A stretch of 64,000 nucleotides of DNA from Phymorhynchus buccinoides (GCA_017654935.2 CM065683.1:5861131-5925130); one strand, 5' to 3'; counted from the first letter of the stretch, positions 44,901 to 57,267 are shown. Program-made: numbers and translations. The notes: a model not told the origin generated them from the sequence alone.

Positions 44901-47900
44901 AGAATCATCATGTAGCACACACCCCTTCACACACAATGAAGAATCATCATGTAGCACACAACCCCCCCCACACACAATGAAGAATCATCATGTAGCACAC
45001 ACCCCCCCCACACACAATAAAGAATCATCATGTAGCACACACTTCCCCCCCACACACAATGAAGAATCATCATGTAGCACACACTCCCCCCCACACACAA
45101 TGGAGAATCATCATGTAGCACACACCCCCCCCACACACAATGAAGAATCATCATGTAGCACACTCCCCCCCCCACACACAATAAAGAATCATCATGTAGC
45201 ACACACTCCCCCCCACACACAATGAAGAATCATCATGTAGCACACCTCCCCCCCACACACATCATGTAGCACACACTCCCCCCCACACACAATGAAGAAT
45301 CATCATGTACCCTCCTTCACTCACAATAAAGAAATCATCATTTAACCCCCCACACACACAATGAAGAATCATCATGTAGCACACACTATAAAGAAACTCC
45401 CCCCCACACACAATGAAGAATCATCATGTAGCACACACTCCCCCCCACACACAACAGAGAATCATCATGTAGCACACACTCCCCTTCACACACAATGAAG
45501 AATCATCATGTAGCACACACACACCCACACACAATGAAGAATCATCATGTAGCACCCCCCCCCCACACATCATGAAGAATCACATGTAGCACACCCCTTC
45601 ACACACAATGAAGAATCATCATGTAGCACACACTCCCCCCCACACACAATGGAGAATCATCATGTAGCACACACTCCCCCCCACACACAATGAAGAATCA
45701 TCATGTAGCACACACTCCCCCCCCACACACAATGAAGAATCATCATGTAGCACACACTCCCCCCCCCCACACACAATGAAGAATCATCATGTAGCACACA
45801 CTCCCCCCACACACAATGAAGAATCATCACACCCTCCCCCACCACAATGAAGAATCATCCCCCCCCCACACACAATGAAGAATCATCATGTAGCACACAC
45901 TTCCCACACCACACAATGAAGAATCATCATGTAGCACACACTTCCCCCCACACACAATGAAGAATCATCATGTAGCACACACTCCCCCCCACACACAATG
46001 AAGAATCATCATGTAGCACACACTCCCCCCCACACACAATGAAGAATCATCATGTAGCACACACACACACAATGAGAGAATCATCCCCCCCCCACACACA
46101 ATGAAGAATCATCATGTAGCACACCCCCACACACAATGAAGAATCATCATGTAGCACACACTCCCCACACACACAATGAAGAATCATCATGTAGCACACA
46201 CTTCCCCCCCACACACAATGAAGAATCATCATGTAGCCCACACTCCCCCCCCACACACAATGAAGAATCATCATGTAGCACACACCCACACAATGAAGAA
46301 TCATCATGTAGCACCCCCCCCACACACCCCCAATGAAGAATCATCATGTAGCACACACTCCCCCCCCCCCCACACACAATGAAGAATCATCATGTAGCAG
46401 CACACAATCATCCCACACCCCCCACACAATGAAGAATCATCATGTAGCACACACTCCCCCCCCCACACACAATGAAGAATCATCATGTAGCACACACTCC
46501 CCCCCCACACAATGAAGAATCATCATGTAGCACACACTCCCCACACACAATGAAGAATCATCATGTAGCACACACTCCCCCCCCCCCACACACAATGAAG
46601 AATCATCATGTAGCACACACTCCCCCCCACACACAATGAAGAATCATCATGTAGCACACACTCCCCCCCACACACAATGAAGAATCATCATGTAGCACAC
46701 ACTCCCCCCCACACACAATGAAGAATCATCATGTAGCACACACCCCCCCCACACACAATGAAGAATCATCATGTAGCACACACTCCCCCCCACACACAAT
46801 GAAGAATCATCATGTAGCACACACTCCCCCCCCCCCACAATGAAGAATCATCATGAAGAATCATCATGTAGCACACACTCCCCCCCACACACAATGAAGA
46901 ATCATCATGTAGCACACACTCCCCCCCACACACAATGAAGAATCATCATGTAGCACACACTCCCCCCCACACACAATGAAGAATCATCATGTAGCACACA
47001 ATGAAGAATCATCATGTAGCACACCCCCCACACACACAATGAAGAATCATCATGTAGCACACACTTCCCCCCCACACACAATGAAGAATCATCATGTAGC
47101 ACACACTCCCCCCCACACACAATGAAGAATCATCATGTAGCACACACTCCCCCCCACACACAATGAAGAATCATCATGTAGCACACACTCCCCCCCCCAC
47201 ACACCACAAGAATCATCATGTAGCACACACTTCCCCCCACACACAATGAAGAATCATCATGTAGCACACACACCCCCCCACACACAATGAAGAATCATCA
47301 TGTAGCACACACTCCCCCCCACACAATGAAGAATCATCATGTAGCACACACTCCCCCCCACACACAATGAAGAATCATCATGTAGCACACACTTCCCCCC
47401 CACACACAATGAAGAATCATCATGTAGCACACACACCCCCCCACACACAATGAAGAATCATCATGTAGCACACTCCCACACACAATGAAGAATCATCATG
47501 TAGCACACACTCCCCACACACAATGAAGAATCATCATGTAGCACACACTACACACAATGAAGAATCATCCACACACCCCACACACAATGAAGAATCATCA
47601 TGTAGCACACACCCCCCCCCCCCACACACAATGAAGAATCATCATGTAGCACACACACACCCCCCACACACAATGAAGAATCATCATGTAGCACACACTC
47701 CACTCCAAACACACAATGAAGAATCATCATGTAGCACACACTCCCCCCCCCACACAATGAAGAATCATCATGTAGCACACACACACTCCCCCCCCACACA
47801 ATGAAGAATCATCATGTAGCACACACACCCTCCCCACACACAATGAAGAATCATCATGTAGCACACACTCCCCACACCCCACCACACACAATGAAGAATC

Positions 47901-49489
47901 ATCATGTAGCACACACTCACCCCCCCCCCCCACACACAATGAAGAATCATCATGTAGCACACACTCCACAATGAACACACAATGAAGAATCATCATGAAG
48001 AATCATAGTACACACTCCAAACACACAATGAAGAATCATCATGTAGCACACACACACCCCCCACACACAATGAAGAATCATCATGTAGCACACACCCCCC
48101 CACACACACAATGAAGAATCATCATGTAGTACACACTCCAAACACACAATGAAGAATCATCATGTAGCACACACTCCCCCCCCCCACACACACACATGAA
48201 GAATCATCATGTAGCACACACTCCCCCCACACACAATGAAGAATCATCATGTAGCACACACCCCCCACACACAATGAAGAATCATCATGTAGCACACACT
48301 CCCCCCCCCACACAATGAAGAATCATCATGTAGCACACACTCCTCCCCACACACAATGAAGAATCATCATGTAGCACACACTCCCCCCCCCCCCACACAC
48401 AATGAAGAATCATCATGTAGCACACACTCCAAACACACAATGAAGAATCATCATGTAGCACACACTCCCCCCCCCACACACAATGAAGAATCATCATGTA
48501 GCACACACATCCCCCCCCACCCATCATGTAGCACACACAATGAAGAATCATCATGTAGCACACACACACAATGAAGAATCATCCCCCCCCCCACACACAA
48601 TGAAGAATCATCATGTACACACACACACCATCATGTAGCACACCCCCCACACACAATGAAGAATCATCATGTAGCACACACTCCCCCCCACACACAATGA
48701 AGAATCATCATGTAGCACACACTCCCCCCCACACACAATGAAGAATCATCATGTAGCACACACTCCCCCCCACACACAATGAAGAATCATCATGTAGCAC
48801 ACACACACACATACAATGAAGAATCATCATCCCCCCCCCACACACAATGAAGAATCATCATGTAGCACACACTCCCCCCCACACACAATGAAGAATCATC
48901 ATGTAGCACACACTTCCCCCCCCACACAATGAAGAATCATCATGTAGCACACACTCCCCCCCCCACACACAATGAAGAATCATCATGTAGCACACACTTC
49001 CCCCCCCACACAATGAAGAATCATCATGTAGCACACACTCCCCCCCACACACAATGAAGAATCATCATGTAGCACACACTCCCCCCCCCACACAATGAAG
49101 AATCATCATGTAGCACACACTCCCCCCCACACACAATGAAGAATCATCATGTAGCACACACTAAAGAAACCATCCCCCCCCCCACACAATGAAGAATCAT
49201 CATGTAGCACACACTCCCCCCCACACACAATGAAGAATCATCATGTAGCACACACTCCCCCCCACACACAATGAAGAATCATCATGTAGCACACACTCCC
49301 CCCCCCACACAATGAAGAATCATCATGTAGCACACACTCCCCCCCCCCACACAATGAAGAATCATCATGTAGCACACACTCCCCCCCCCCCACAATGAAG
49401 AATCATCATGTAGCACACACTCCCCCCACACACAATGAAGAATCATCATGTAGCACACACTCCCCCCCCCCCCCACACACACAATGAAG
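44901..49489 (+). repeat. Satellite B array, second copy
   Basis: These are the same 41-46-bp B monomers as at 15.5-21 kb, with variable C-runs. An isolated A-type insert with CACTCACAATAAAG and TCATTTAACC sits at 45,305-45,350 and resembles edge monomers near 22,820, suggesting conversion between families. Truncated joins occur near 45,830, 46,075, 46,395, 48,520 and 49,165. Open frames are repeat translations. Confidence 0.96.
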
Positions 49490-50220
49490 AATCATCATGT
49501 ATGTACACACACACTCCACACACACACACAGTGAAGAATCATCATGTAGTACACACTCCCCCCACATACAAAGAAGAATCATCATGTATGTAGTACACAC
49601 TCCACATACACACACAATGAAGAATCATCATGTAGTACACACTCCCCCCACACACAAAGAAGAATCATCATGTATGTAGTACACACTCCACATACACACA
49701 CAATGAAGAATCATCATGTAGTACACACTCCCCCCACACACAAAGAAGAATCATCATGTATGTAGTACACACTCCACATACACACACAATGAAGAATCAT
49801 CATGTAGTACACACTCCCCCCACACACAAAGAAGAATCATCATGTATGTAGTACACACTCCACATACACACACAGTGAAGAATCATCATGTAGTACACAC
49901 TCCCCCCACATACAAAGAAGAATCATCATGTATGTAGTACACACTCCACATACAGTGAAGAATCATCATGTAGTACACACTCCCCCCCCACACACAAAGA
50001 AGAATCATCATGTATGTAGTACACACTCCACATACACACACAGTGAAGAATCATCATGTAGTACACACTCCCCCCACACACAAAGAAGAATCATCATGTA
50101 TGTAGTACACACTCCACATACACACACAATGAAGAATCATCATGTAGTACACACTCCCCCCACACACAAAGAAGAATCATCATGTATGTAGTACACACTC
50201 CACATACACACACAATGAAG
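49490..50220 (+). repeat. Satellite B higher-order repeat, 86-bp dimer (second copy)
   Basis: This is the same alternating pair of B variants as at 20,986-21,670, marked by TATGTAGTACACACTCCACA and TAGTACACACTCCCCCC halves. One unit near 49,947 has lost part of the CA stretch (ACATACAGTGAAG). Its matching position beside the distal B end supports collinearity of the two contigs. Confidence 0.92.
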
Positions 50221-50550
50221 AATCATCATGTAGCACACACTCCCCCCCCCCCCCCCACACACAATGAAGAATCATCATGTATGTAGTACACACTCCACAT
50301 ACACACACAATGAAGAATCATCATGTAGCACACACTCCCCCCCCCCACACACACACAATGAAGAATCAGCATGTAGCACACCCCCCACACACCACACTCA
50401 CAATGAAGAATCATCATGATTGTAGCACACACTCCCCCCCCCCACACACACACAATGAAGAATCATCATGTAGCACACACTCCGCCACCCCCACCCCACA
50501 CACTCTGAAGAATCGTCATGTAGCACACACACACCTCCACACACACACAC
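50221..50550 (+). repeat. Satellite B distal end, second copy
   Basis: Divergent B monomers run in nearly the same order as at 21,671-22,030, including the CCGCCACCCCCAC and ACACACCTCCACAC spacers. The small differences (for example GAATCGTCATG near 50,511 and AATCAGCATG near 50,365) look like single-base divergence between two copies. Confidence 0.9.
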
Positions 50551-50778
50551 AATGAAGAATCATCATGTAACCCCCTTCATACACACATATAAAAGAAGGG
50601 GGTTACGTGATGATTTCTTGAATGTGTGTGTAAGTTTAATGAAGAACCCATCATGCAACCCCCTTCAGACAAAATAAATAAAACACCACATCAATAATAT
50701 ACATGATGATTTATTGATTGTGTGTGTATATATAATTTAAAAACCCCCACATGTAACCCGCTTCACACCCGTAACCCG
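50551..50778. repeat. Junction block with inverted satellite A monomers (copy 2)
   Basis: Identical to 22,032-22,258 from 50,552 onward, at an offset of 28,520. It contains the same hairpin-capable inverted monomers (50,555-50,578 and 50,595-50,619). Here the sequence continues through into 50,779 without a gap. Confidence 0.93.
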
Positions 50779-51060
50779 TAGCCCATTTCATAAACACAAT
50801 AAATAAATCATCATGTAACCCCCTTCACGCACACAGTAAATAAATGAACATGTAACCCCATTCACACATACTAAATAAATCATCATGTAACCGCCTTCAC
50901 ACACAATAAAGAAATTATGTAACCCCCTTCACACACAAGGGGGTTACATTATGTTTTCTTAAATGTGTGTGTATAATAAAGAAAATATCATGTAACCCCC
51001 TCACACATAATACATTAATCATGTAACGCCCGTCAGACACAATAAAGAAACCGTGTGTGA
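50779..51060. repeat. Degenerate satellite A flank with a second inverted pair
   Basis: Decayed A monomers have altered spacers (AATAAATAAATCATCATG, AACCGCCTTCAC). An inverted pair lies at 50,909-50,929 and 50,937-50,960, with a perfect ATGTAACCCCCTT core around a 7-base loop. Near 51,022 the lead-in to the TG module (CCGTCAGACACAATAAAG) matches that at 4,141. Confidence 0.88.
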
Positions 51061-51105
51061 TTGTGTGTGTGTTTTGGTTTGATGTGTGTGTGTGCACGTA
51101 AGTGT

Positions 51106-51195
<90 letters not shown>

Positions 51196-51197
51196 GT

Positions 51198-51295
<98 letters not shown>

Positions 51296-51345
51296 CCGTG
51301 TGTGTATATGTCTGCGTGCGTACGTGTGTGAGTGTACTTGTATGT
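51061..51345 (+). repeat. Long TG microsatellite
   Basis: Almost pure (TG)n, with TATG interruptions near 51,183-51,203 and 51,305, followed by GCGTGCGTACGTGTG and CCTCTAACGC. Both flanks match the 4.15-4.5 kb module. The Cys-Val and His-Thr frames are meaningless. Confidence 0.97.
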
Positions 51346-51900
51346 GTATCCTCTAACGCTTAGACAGACACACGCAAAATAAAGATCCATCATGTAACAT
51401 CACCCCCACTTGATATTCATAATGTAACCCCCCCCCCCCTCACACACAAAATTCATCATGTAACCCACACACATATATAATAAATTCATCATGTAACTCC
51501 CCTCGCCTCACACACAAGATTCATCATGTGACCACATTTCCTCAGACACACAATACAGATTCATCATGCAACACCCCTCACACGCAAATTCCATCATGTA
51601 ACCCACACACATACATAATGCATTTATCATGTAACCCCACTTCACACATAACAGATTCATCATGTACCCCCCTCCACACACACACACACATACTACAGAT
51701 TTATCATGTAATCCCCTCACAGTTAATATATATATATATATATATCATGTAACACACACATAATACAGATTCATCATGTAACCCCCTCACACATAATAGA
51801 TTCATCATGTAACACGCATAATACAGATTCATCATGTAATCCCCTCACAGTTAATAGACATTCATCTTGTAACACCCTCTCGCTCACTCCACACAAAATT
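51346..51900 (+). repeat. Highly decayed satellite A relatives
   Basis: Irregular units of about 30-45 bp share ATTCATCATGTAAC and CCCCTCACACA blocks with heavy substitution and changing spacing. A (TA)n tract lies at 51,726-51,745. This looks like the oldest, least homogenised margin of the satellite locus. No gene was recognised. Confidence 0.85.
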
Positions 51901-52193
51901 AGTACCCCCCAAAAAAACTAACCCCACACGCACGCACGCACGCACACACACACAATCGAATCATCACTCTCCACTCATACGGACACAATTAATTGGAATA
52001 ATGACCCCTCCCCCATCTTCCCTACCCACTGAAGTCAAAAGACCAAGGTCACAGGACATATTCCGATTAAATCTTAGTACCGTATGTCCTATTCTGTTCC
52101 TTTCAACCAGGACAAAATGTCCTATTATAACTTAAGCACAGACTTTGCCCTATGAATTAACCAAGAGCCATGACAATTTGTCCTAAACACTTT
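51901..52193. other. No gene seen; possibly LINE 3' flank
   Basis: Mixed-composition sequence without tandem structure. It lies just beyond the stop codon of the LINE on the minus strand, so part of it may be that element's 3' untranslated region. That is inference from position only. Confidence 0.4.
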
Positions 52194-52412
52194 TCAGGAG
52201 AACAGGTACGTTTTATGGTTTACTTTGAAGGTGGAGAGGGTCGGTCACTGACTGAGGGTGCACCTCTGTTGCCGGCAGTTGGCCCTAATTGAACAGCGAA
52301 GGAGTGCTGAGCAACAGTTGAAGCTTATCTATGGATCTGAGGAGCAAGGGAGTTTGAAACTAAACGTAGTAAGCGAGGCGGCGGATAAATGGAAACACTG
52401 GTAGGAGGTAGG
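52194..52412 (-). pseudogene. LINE ORF2 C-terminal remnant
   Basis: Downstream of the array on the minus strand the LINE resumes, with weak similarity at first (a SSDP word near 52,340). FAVQLGPTAGNRGAPSVSD follows at 52,244-52,300, where family members have an FSVxGPxxWNSLP-type block, with the W lost. STFKVNHKTYLFS then lies at 52,197-52,235, the SFKxxLKTYLF-type terminus, followed directly by TGA. Frames shift between these words. It shows that the 60-bp array is internal to the element and not a neighbour. Confidence 0.75.
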
Positions 52413-54313
52413 AGCTTGATGGAGAGATCAATAACAAAGAGTGTTTAGTTTGTATTCAATTCTATATTTGACAACTTGATGGAAACATCGACAACAAAGA
52501 GTGTTTAGTTTGTATTCAATTCTATCTGTGACAGCTTGATGGAAAGATCAATAACAAAGAGTGTTTAGTTTGTATTCAATTCTATCTGTGACAGCTTGAT
52601 GGAAAGATCAATAACAAAGAGTGTTTAGTTTGTATTCAATTCTATCTGTGACAGCTTGATGGAAAGATCAATAACAAAGAGTGTTTAGTTTGTATTCAAT
52701 TCTATCTGTGACAGCTTGATGGAAAGATCAATAACAAAGAGTGTTTAGTTTGTATTCAATTCTATCTGTGACAGCTTGATGGATCTGTGACAGCTTGATG
52801 GAAAGATCAATAACAAAGAGTGTTTAGTTTGTATTCAATTCTATCTGTGACAGCTTGATGGAGAGATCAATAACAAAGAGTGTTTAGTTTGTATTCAATT
52901 CTATCTGTGACAGATCAATAACTTGATGGATGGAGAGATCAATAACAAAGAGTGTTTAGTTTGTATTCAATTCTATCTGTGACAGCTTGATGGAAAGATC
53001 AATAACAAAGAGTGTTTAGTTTGTATTCAATTCTATCTTGATGGAGAGATCAATTTGACAGCTTGATGGAGAGATCAATAACAAAGAGTGTTTAGTTTGT
53101 ATTCAATTCTATCTTTGACAGCTTGATGGAGAGATCAATAACAAAGAGTGTTTAGTTTGTATTCAATTCTATCTGTGACAGCTTGATGGACAGCTTGATG
53201 GAGAGATCAATAACAAAGAGTGTTTAGTTTGTATTCAATTCTATCTTGATGACAGATCTTGATGGACAGCTTGATGGAGAGATCAATAACAAAGAGTGTT
53301 TAGTTTGTATTCAATTCTATCTGTGACAGCTTGATGGAAAGATCAATAACAAAGAGTGTTTAGTTTGTATTCAATTCTATCTGTGACAGCTTGATGGAAA
53401 GATCAATAACAAAGAGTGTTTAGTTTGTATTCAATTCTATCTGTGACAGCTTGATGGAAAGATCAATAACAAAGAGTGTTTAGTTTGTATTCAATTCTAT
53501 CTGTGACAGCTTGATGGAGAGATCAATAACAAAGAGTGTTTAGTTTGTATTCAATTCTATCTGTGACAGCTTGATGGAAAGATCAATAACAAAGAGTGTT
53601 TAGTTTGTATTCAATTCTATCTGTGACAGCTTGATGGTATTCAATTCTATCTTTGACAGCTTGAAGATCAATAACAAAGAGTGTTTAGTTTGTATTCAAT
53701 TCTATCTTGATGGAGAGATCAATAACAAAGAGTGTTTAGTTTGACAGCTTGACATGGATGGAGAGATCAATAACAAAGAGTGTTTAGTTTGTATTCAATT
53801 CTATCAAAGAGTGTTTAGTTTGTGACAGCTTGATGGAAAGATCAATAACAAAGAGTGTTTAGTTTGTATTCAATTCTATCTTGTGACAGCTTGATGGAAA
53901 GATCAATAACAAAGAGTGTTTAGTTTGTATTCAATTCTATCTGTGACAGCTTGATGGAGAGATCAATAACAAAGAGTGTTTAGTTTGTATTCAAATTCTA
54001 TCTGTGACAGCTTGATGGAAAGATCAATAACAAAGAGTGTTTAGTTTGTATTCAATTCTATCTGTGACAGCTTTGATGGAGTTTAGATCAATAACAAAGA
54101 GTGTTTAGTTTGTATTCAATTCTATCTTTGACAGCTTGATGGAGAGATCAATAACAAAGAGGGTTTAGTTTGTATTCAATTCTATCTTTGACAGTTTGAT
54201 GGAGAGATCAATACCAAAGAGTGTTTAGCTTGTATTCAATTCTATTCTGTGACAGTTTGATGGAGAGATCAATACCAAAGAGTGTTTAGCTTGTATTCAA
54301 TTCTATTCTGTGA
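52413..54313 (-). repeat. Satellite C: 60-bp array derived from the LINE
   Basis: About 32 copies of a 60-bp unit (blocks GACAGCTTGATGGAAAGATC, AATAACAAAGAGTG and TTTAGTTTGTATTCAATTC). Five successive units at 52,500-52,790 are essentially identical. On the minus strand each unit reads VTDRIEYKLNTLCY, a stop, then SFHQA, so the unit is 20 codons long and stays in frame. The RIEYKL-TLCY word is the conserved segment just after the LLRSLHWLPV word in CR1/L2 ORF2, and the array sits exactly between those LINE parts. Joins where a unit was cut and re-fused occur near 52,784, 52,912, 53,038, 53,190, 53,638, 53,735 and 53,806. The two rightmost units have one extra base (CTATTCTG for CTATCTG), breaking the frame into the upstream LINE. 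Confidence 0.93.
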
Positions 54314-54618
54314 CGGACAGCCAGCGCACAGAGCGGAGAAGAACACCAACACGATCGAACTTTTTCTCAAGCAGAGCAGCTGTATTTTGAATGCGGTTGG
54401 ACACAAGATAGACAAGAAACTGAGAGACAAAACCAAAGAAAACAACAAAAACATTACAATAGTCAGGACGAGACAGGATGAGGAAAATAACGAATTTAGC
54501 TGTGGCTTTGTTAGAAAGGTATCTGTGATAATCATGACGGATCTGATGATAACAGGAAAACCGTATGGGAAGCGTACTAGTGAGAGTGACACTTAAGTTG
54601 GTAACACTAACAGTGTCA

Positions 54619-54778
<160 letters not shown>

Positions 54779-54976
54779 GTTGCCCAGTTGGATGGACTCT
54801 TTTGAGGCAGAGACTACCTTGTTTATTTACAAGCAAGGTGTTGGTTTTGTCATCATTCAACCAAGTTTATTTGAAATCGTCCAGGTTTTTTGATATATCG
54901 GAATACTGGCTGCCAATTTCTGGAAAGATTGAAGCTGATGCGTTCACACCAAAAGTATGTTGGATGCGAGGGAAAA

Positions 54977-55035
54977 GGATAATAATAATAATAATACTTA
55001 ATAATGCTTATATAGCGCATAATCTTGCTACGCAA
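54977..55035. repeat. AAT-rich dispersed repeat fragment
   Basis: Short AATAATAAT-rich run followed by AATGCTTATATAGCGCATAA. I recall similar TTATATAGCGC words next to (AAT)n in invertebrate dispersed repeats, but cannot name a family. It occupies the place where the LINE palm region is missing. Confidence 0.4.
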
Positions 55036-55288
55036 CTCAATGGGCTTTTCACTCACCATTCGTACAACCATTTCTACGAATGGAGTGGAGTGGTCTGTGG
55101 CATCGAGGGCAGAGGACAGATTAAGAAGACGAATCCTTTCACTATGTGGACCAGAGCTCTTTTAGAACTCTGGTTAGTTCTGTAGACATAATGGCAAGGA
55201 TGGAGACGATTGTTTGGGTTTTTTTTTATTTTAGAGATCATCGTTCAATTGTTTCGGTGCAACTTTCTTAAGAGATTTAAAGAGAAAA

Positions 55289-55303
55289 GGGGGGGGGGGG
55301 GGG
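55289..55303 (+). repeat. G15 homopolymer
   Basis: A run of 15 G lies within the LINE remnant, between the SKTALV and NLSSAL words. Similar long G or C runs sit at 54,619, 56,850, 59,336 and 63,928. Confidence 0.97.
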
Positions 55304-55698
55304 TATACATCCGTCCATAAGGGTCTCCGACCGATTGGACGCTAATATCATCACAAAAGGGTTATACAGATCTGAAGTTTTTTCAGATTAATGGGTTTTT
55401 GTTTTCTTTCCTTGAGAAGGAGCCTTACAAGAGCGGTTTTGGAAGCAGAAGGGAAGATGTGTGAAACGAAAGCATTGACGATAGTGGTGACGGAAGACAA
55501 AAGGCGGTGGTGACGGAAGATTTGTGAGAGAAAAGAGAGGCCAGGACAGAATTCAGATCACAGGATTTAGAACAGTTTTTTGAGGACCTCTGTCTCAGAT
55601 ACTGGCTGGAAAGAGGAGAAGGGAGACACCAGTGAACGATTGGTCAGAAATTGTTGGGTGAGAGAAAACCCAGTCACAAGCAGCTCGCATATGAAGAA

Positions 55699-55700
<2 letters not shown>

Positions 55701-55751
<51 letters not shown>

Positions 55752-55806
55752 GCATGTCACTTCCTTATACAATGTTCCCATCTGGAAATAATATTTTGAC
55801 TTGACG

Positions 55807-55845
<39 letters not shown>
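55701..55845 (+). repeat. CA microsatellites (55,701-55,749 and 55,811-55,845)
   Basis: Two near-pure (CA)n tracts are separated by about 60 bp of unremarkable sequence. They mark the upstream boundary of the recognisable LINE and the left flank of a possible MITE. Confidence 0.97.
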
Positions 55846-55847
<2 letters not shown>

Positions 55848-56074
55848 CAGGGCTCCTAATCGTCCAGCAAAACAAGGGGTCCCAGGGACTCCTTCATTTA
55901 CAGCATAGAGAATCCTAGAGGCGGGATAGAGTGTCCCAGTGGCATTGCGAATGCTAAGCTAAAAAGAATTTGTCTAGTGCATCCCTGGACCCCCTGCACA
56001 TTCTTTTAGATGATCCTTTAGGACTGTTAGTACTTCATAGACCCCCAAATGGGGGTCCTTGGGACACACACCCT

Positions 56075-56075
<1 letters not shown>
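55848..56075. mobile_element. Possible hAT-like MITE inserted in a CA repeat
   Basis: A 228-bp block begins CAGGGCTCC and ends ACACCCTG, so CAGGG and CCCTG are short terminal inverted repeats. Both sides are CA microsatellite; the adjacent 8-mers ACACACGC and ACACACAC fit an 8-bp target duplication but are uninformative in a CA repeat. Internal GGGGTCC and GGGTCC words and a near-palindromic GACCCCCAAATGGGGGTCC (56,040-56,058) occur. No transposase remains. The hAT assignment is weak; the same pattern could arise by chance at a microsatellite edge. Confidence 0.35.

Positions 56076-56104
<29 letters not shown>
56076..56104 (+). repeat. CA microsatellite
   Basis: Short (CA)n tract directly right of the possible MITE; probably one tract with 55,811-55,845 before insertion. 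Confidence 0.9.
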
Positions 56105-56107
<3 letters not shown>

Positions 56108-56451
56108 ATATTTAATTAGTGTGACAAAGTCATCCGTTCGTTTTCTTGTGTCACTAGTTATCTTTGTGTTTAAATCTTCGCATTTATCTTTGTGTTTTTT
56201 AAAACCAATGCCCTTGTACGTATTGTGTTGATTCGCCCTCTCATGTTTATATCTCTAACGGCCAGGTCTCACGACGCAATCACTCGCTCTTTCGCAAGAG
56301 TGTTCACCCATTATCACAGCTTTACAGCGTTACCAGGTGAATGCGAGAGGAAGCGTCGTCGGACAAGGCCTTTACACTTTCTCTTAAATTAATAGACTTC
56401 CCCTTTCTATCTTCATCTTTTTTTTCCCGCTTACTCCCTTCCCTTCACCCC

Positions 56452-56455
<4 letters not shown>
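56105..56455. other. No gene recognised
   Basis: Mixed-composition sequence with a T-rich and CT-rich right end. A 66-codon plus-strand frame at 56,192-56,392 has no recognisable domain and runs toward low complexity, so I do not call it. Confidence 0.4.
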
Positions 56456-56494
<39 letters not shown>

Positions 56495-56505
56495 TCTCTC
56501 TCTCA
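56456..56505 (+). repeat. TC microsatellite
   Basis: (TC)n with one TTC interruption near 56,491. Confidence 0.95.
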
Positions 56506-56509
56506 AATG

Positions 56510-56745
56510 AAAAAAATTATTGTGAACTTGGCTATGTATGTTTACAAAGCCTAAAAAAGGCTACAGTTAATGATTTCTTAATAGGCTTGAATTGTCTTCT
56601 GTTTTATGTTTGTACAAGTAATTAATTCAATGCTTCATGATTATGGTTGTTTATGTATTTATATCAACATGCATTGTATTACTTGACACCCCTTCAGTGA
56701 GGGGCCTAGGCCTGAACTGAATAAACTTTCGCATTCGCATTCTCT
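56510..56745 (+). mobile_element. Probable 3' end of a non-LTR retrotransposon
   Basis: An AT-rich stretch ends in CAGTGAGGGGCCTAGGCCTG, then AACTGAATAAACTTTC and a TTCGCATTCGCATTC hexamer tail that merges into (TC)n. A polyadenylation-like AATAAA just before a short tandem tail is typical of LINE 3' ends. No open frame of the element is visible upstream, so it would be a severely 5'-truncated copy. The family is unknown. Confidence 0.45.
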
Positions 56746-56869
56746 CTCTCTCTCTCTTTCTCTCTCTCTCCCCCACCCACCCTTCTATAGATGTGCATTT
56801 TTTCACGAATGACTACTATACTAGGGGGTGGGGGTGGGGCAAATAGGGCGGGGGGGGGGGGGGGGGGGG
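56740..56869 (+). repeat. TC tract and G20 homopolymer
   Basis: (TC)n spans 56,740-56,771. Further right, GGGGGTGGGGGTGGGG leads to a run of 20 G at 56,850-56,869, a strong G-quadruplex candidate. Confidence 0.9.
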
Positions 56870-57264
56870 TACAAACGCTTTCAGATTATTATTGTTTCAG
56901 TTTCAATGACAAATTAAACTTATTGGCAAACAACAAAAATCCCACAAAAATGTAGGACCTGAAGAAATTTCAATGGAAGCCACACACTGTACCGTCCTCT
57001 GAAAATCATCAACACATTATTATTTCTATTATTATTATTTTGTTAACATTGTCACAAGCCGTGAGAAGTTTTGACACCTAAAACGGCGTAGTGTTGGTGT
57101 TGAAATGTGTAATCCTGTTCTCTAAAATCATCAAAGACAATTCAAAACGAACGTGCAGCAAGTCAAGATTTAAACAGCATAATACAAGTGTAGACCTGCA
57201 ACAAGAGACCTTGTGTAGCAAACTAAACGTAACGCGAACCAGGTTCCGTATTCAAGCGAGCCTC
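56870..57264. other. No gene recognised
   Basis: Mixed AT-rich sequence. A 91-codon plus-strand frame (57,091-57,366) has no recognisable domain and its second half is MITE sequence, so it is not called. Confidence 0.4.
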
Positions 57265-57267
57265 TTA

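Noticed and set aside
1..51000. Telomere or subtelomere repeat
   Set aside because: No TTAGGG-type hexamers occur, and the monomers are 35-46 bp. A centromeric or heterochromatic role is possible but cannot be shown from sequence alone.
54282..54596. 104-codon plus-strand frame as a host gene
   Set aside because: It is the shadow of the LINE reverse-transcriptase remnant on the opposite strand, whose SRPDYCN and NRIQNTAA words are recognisable.
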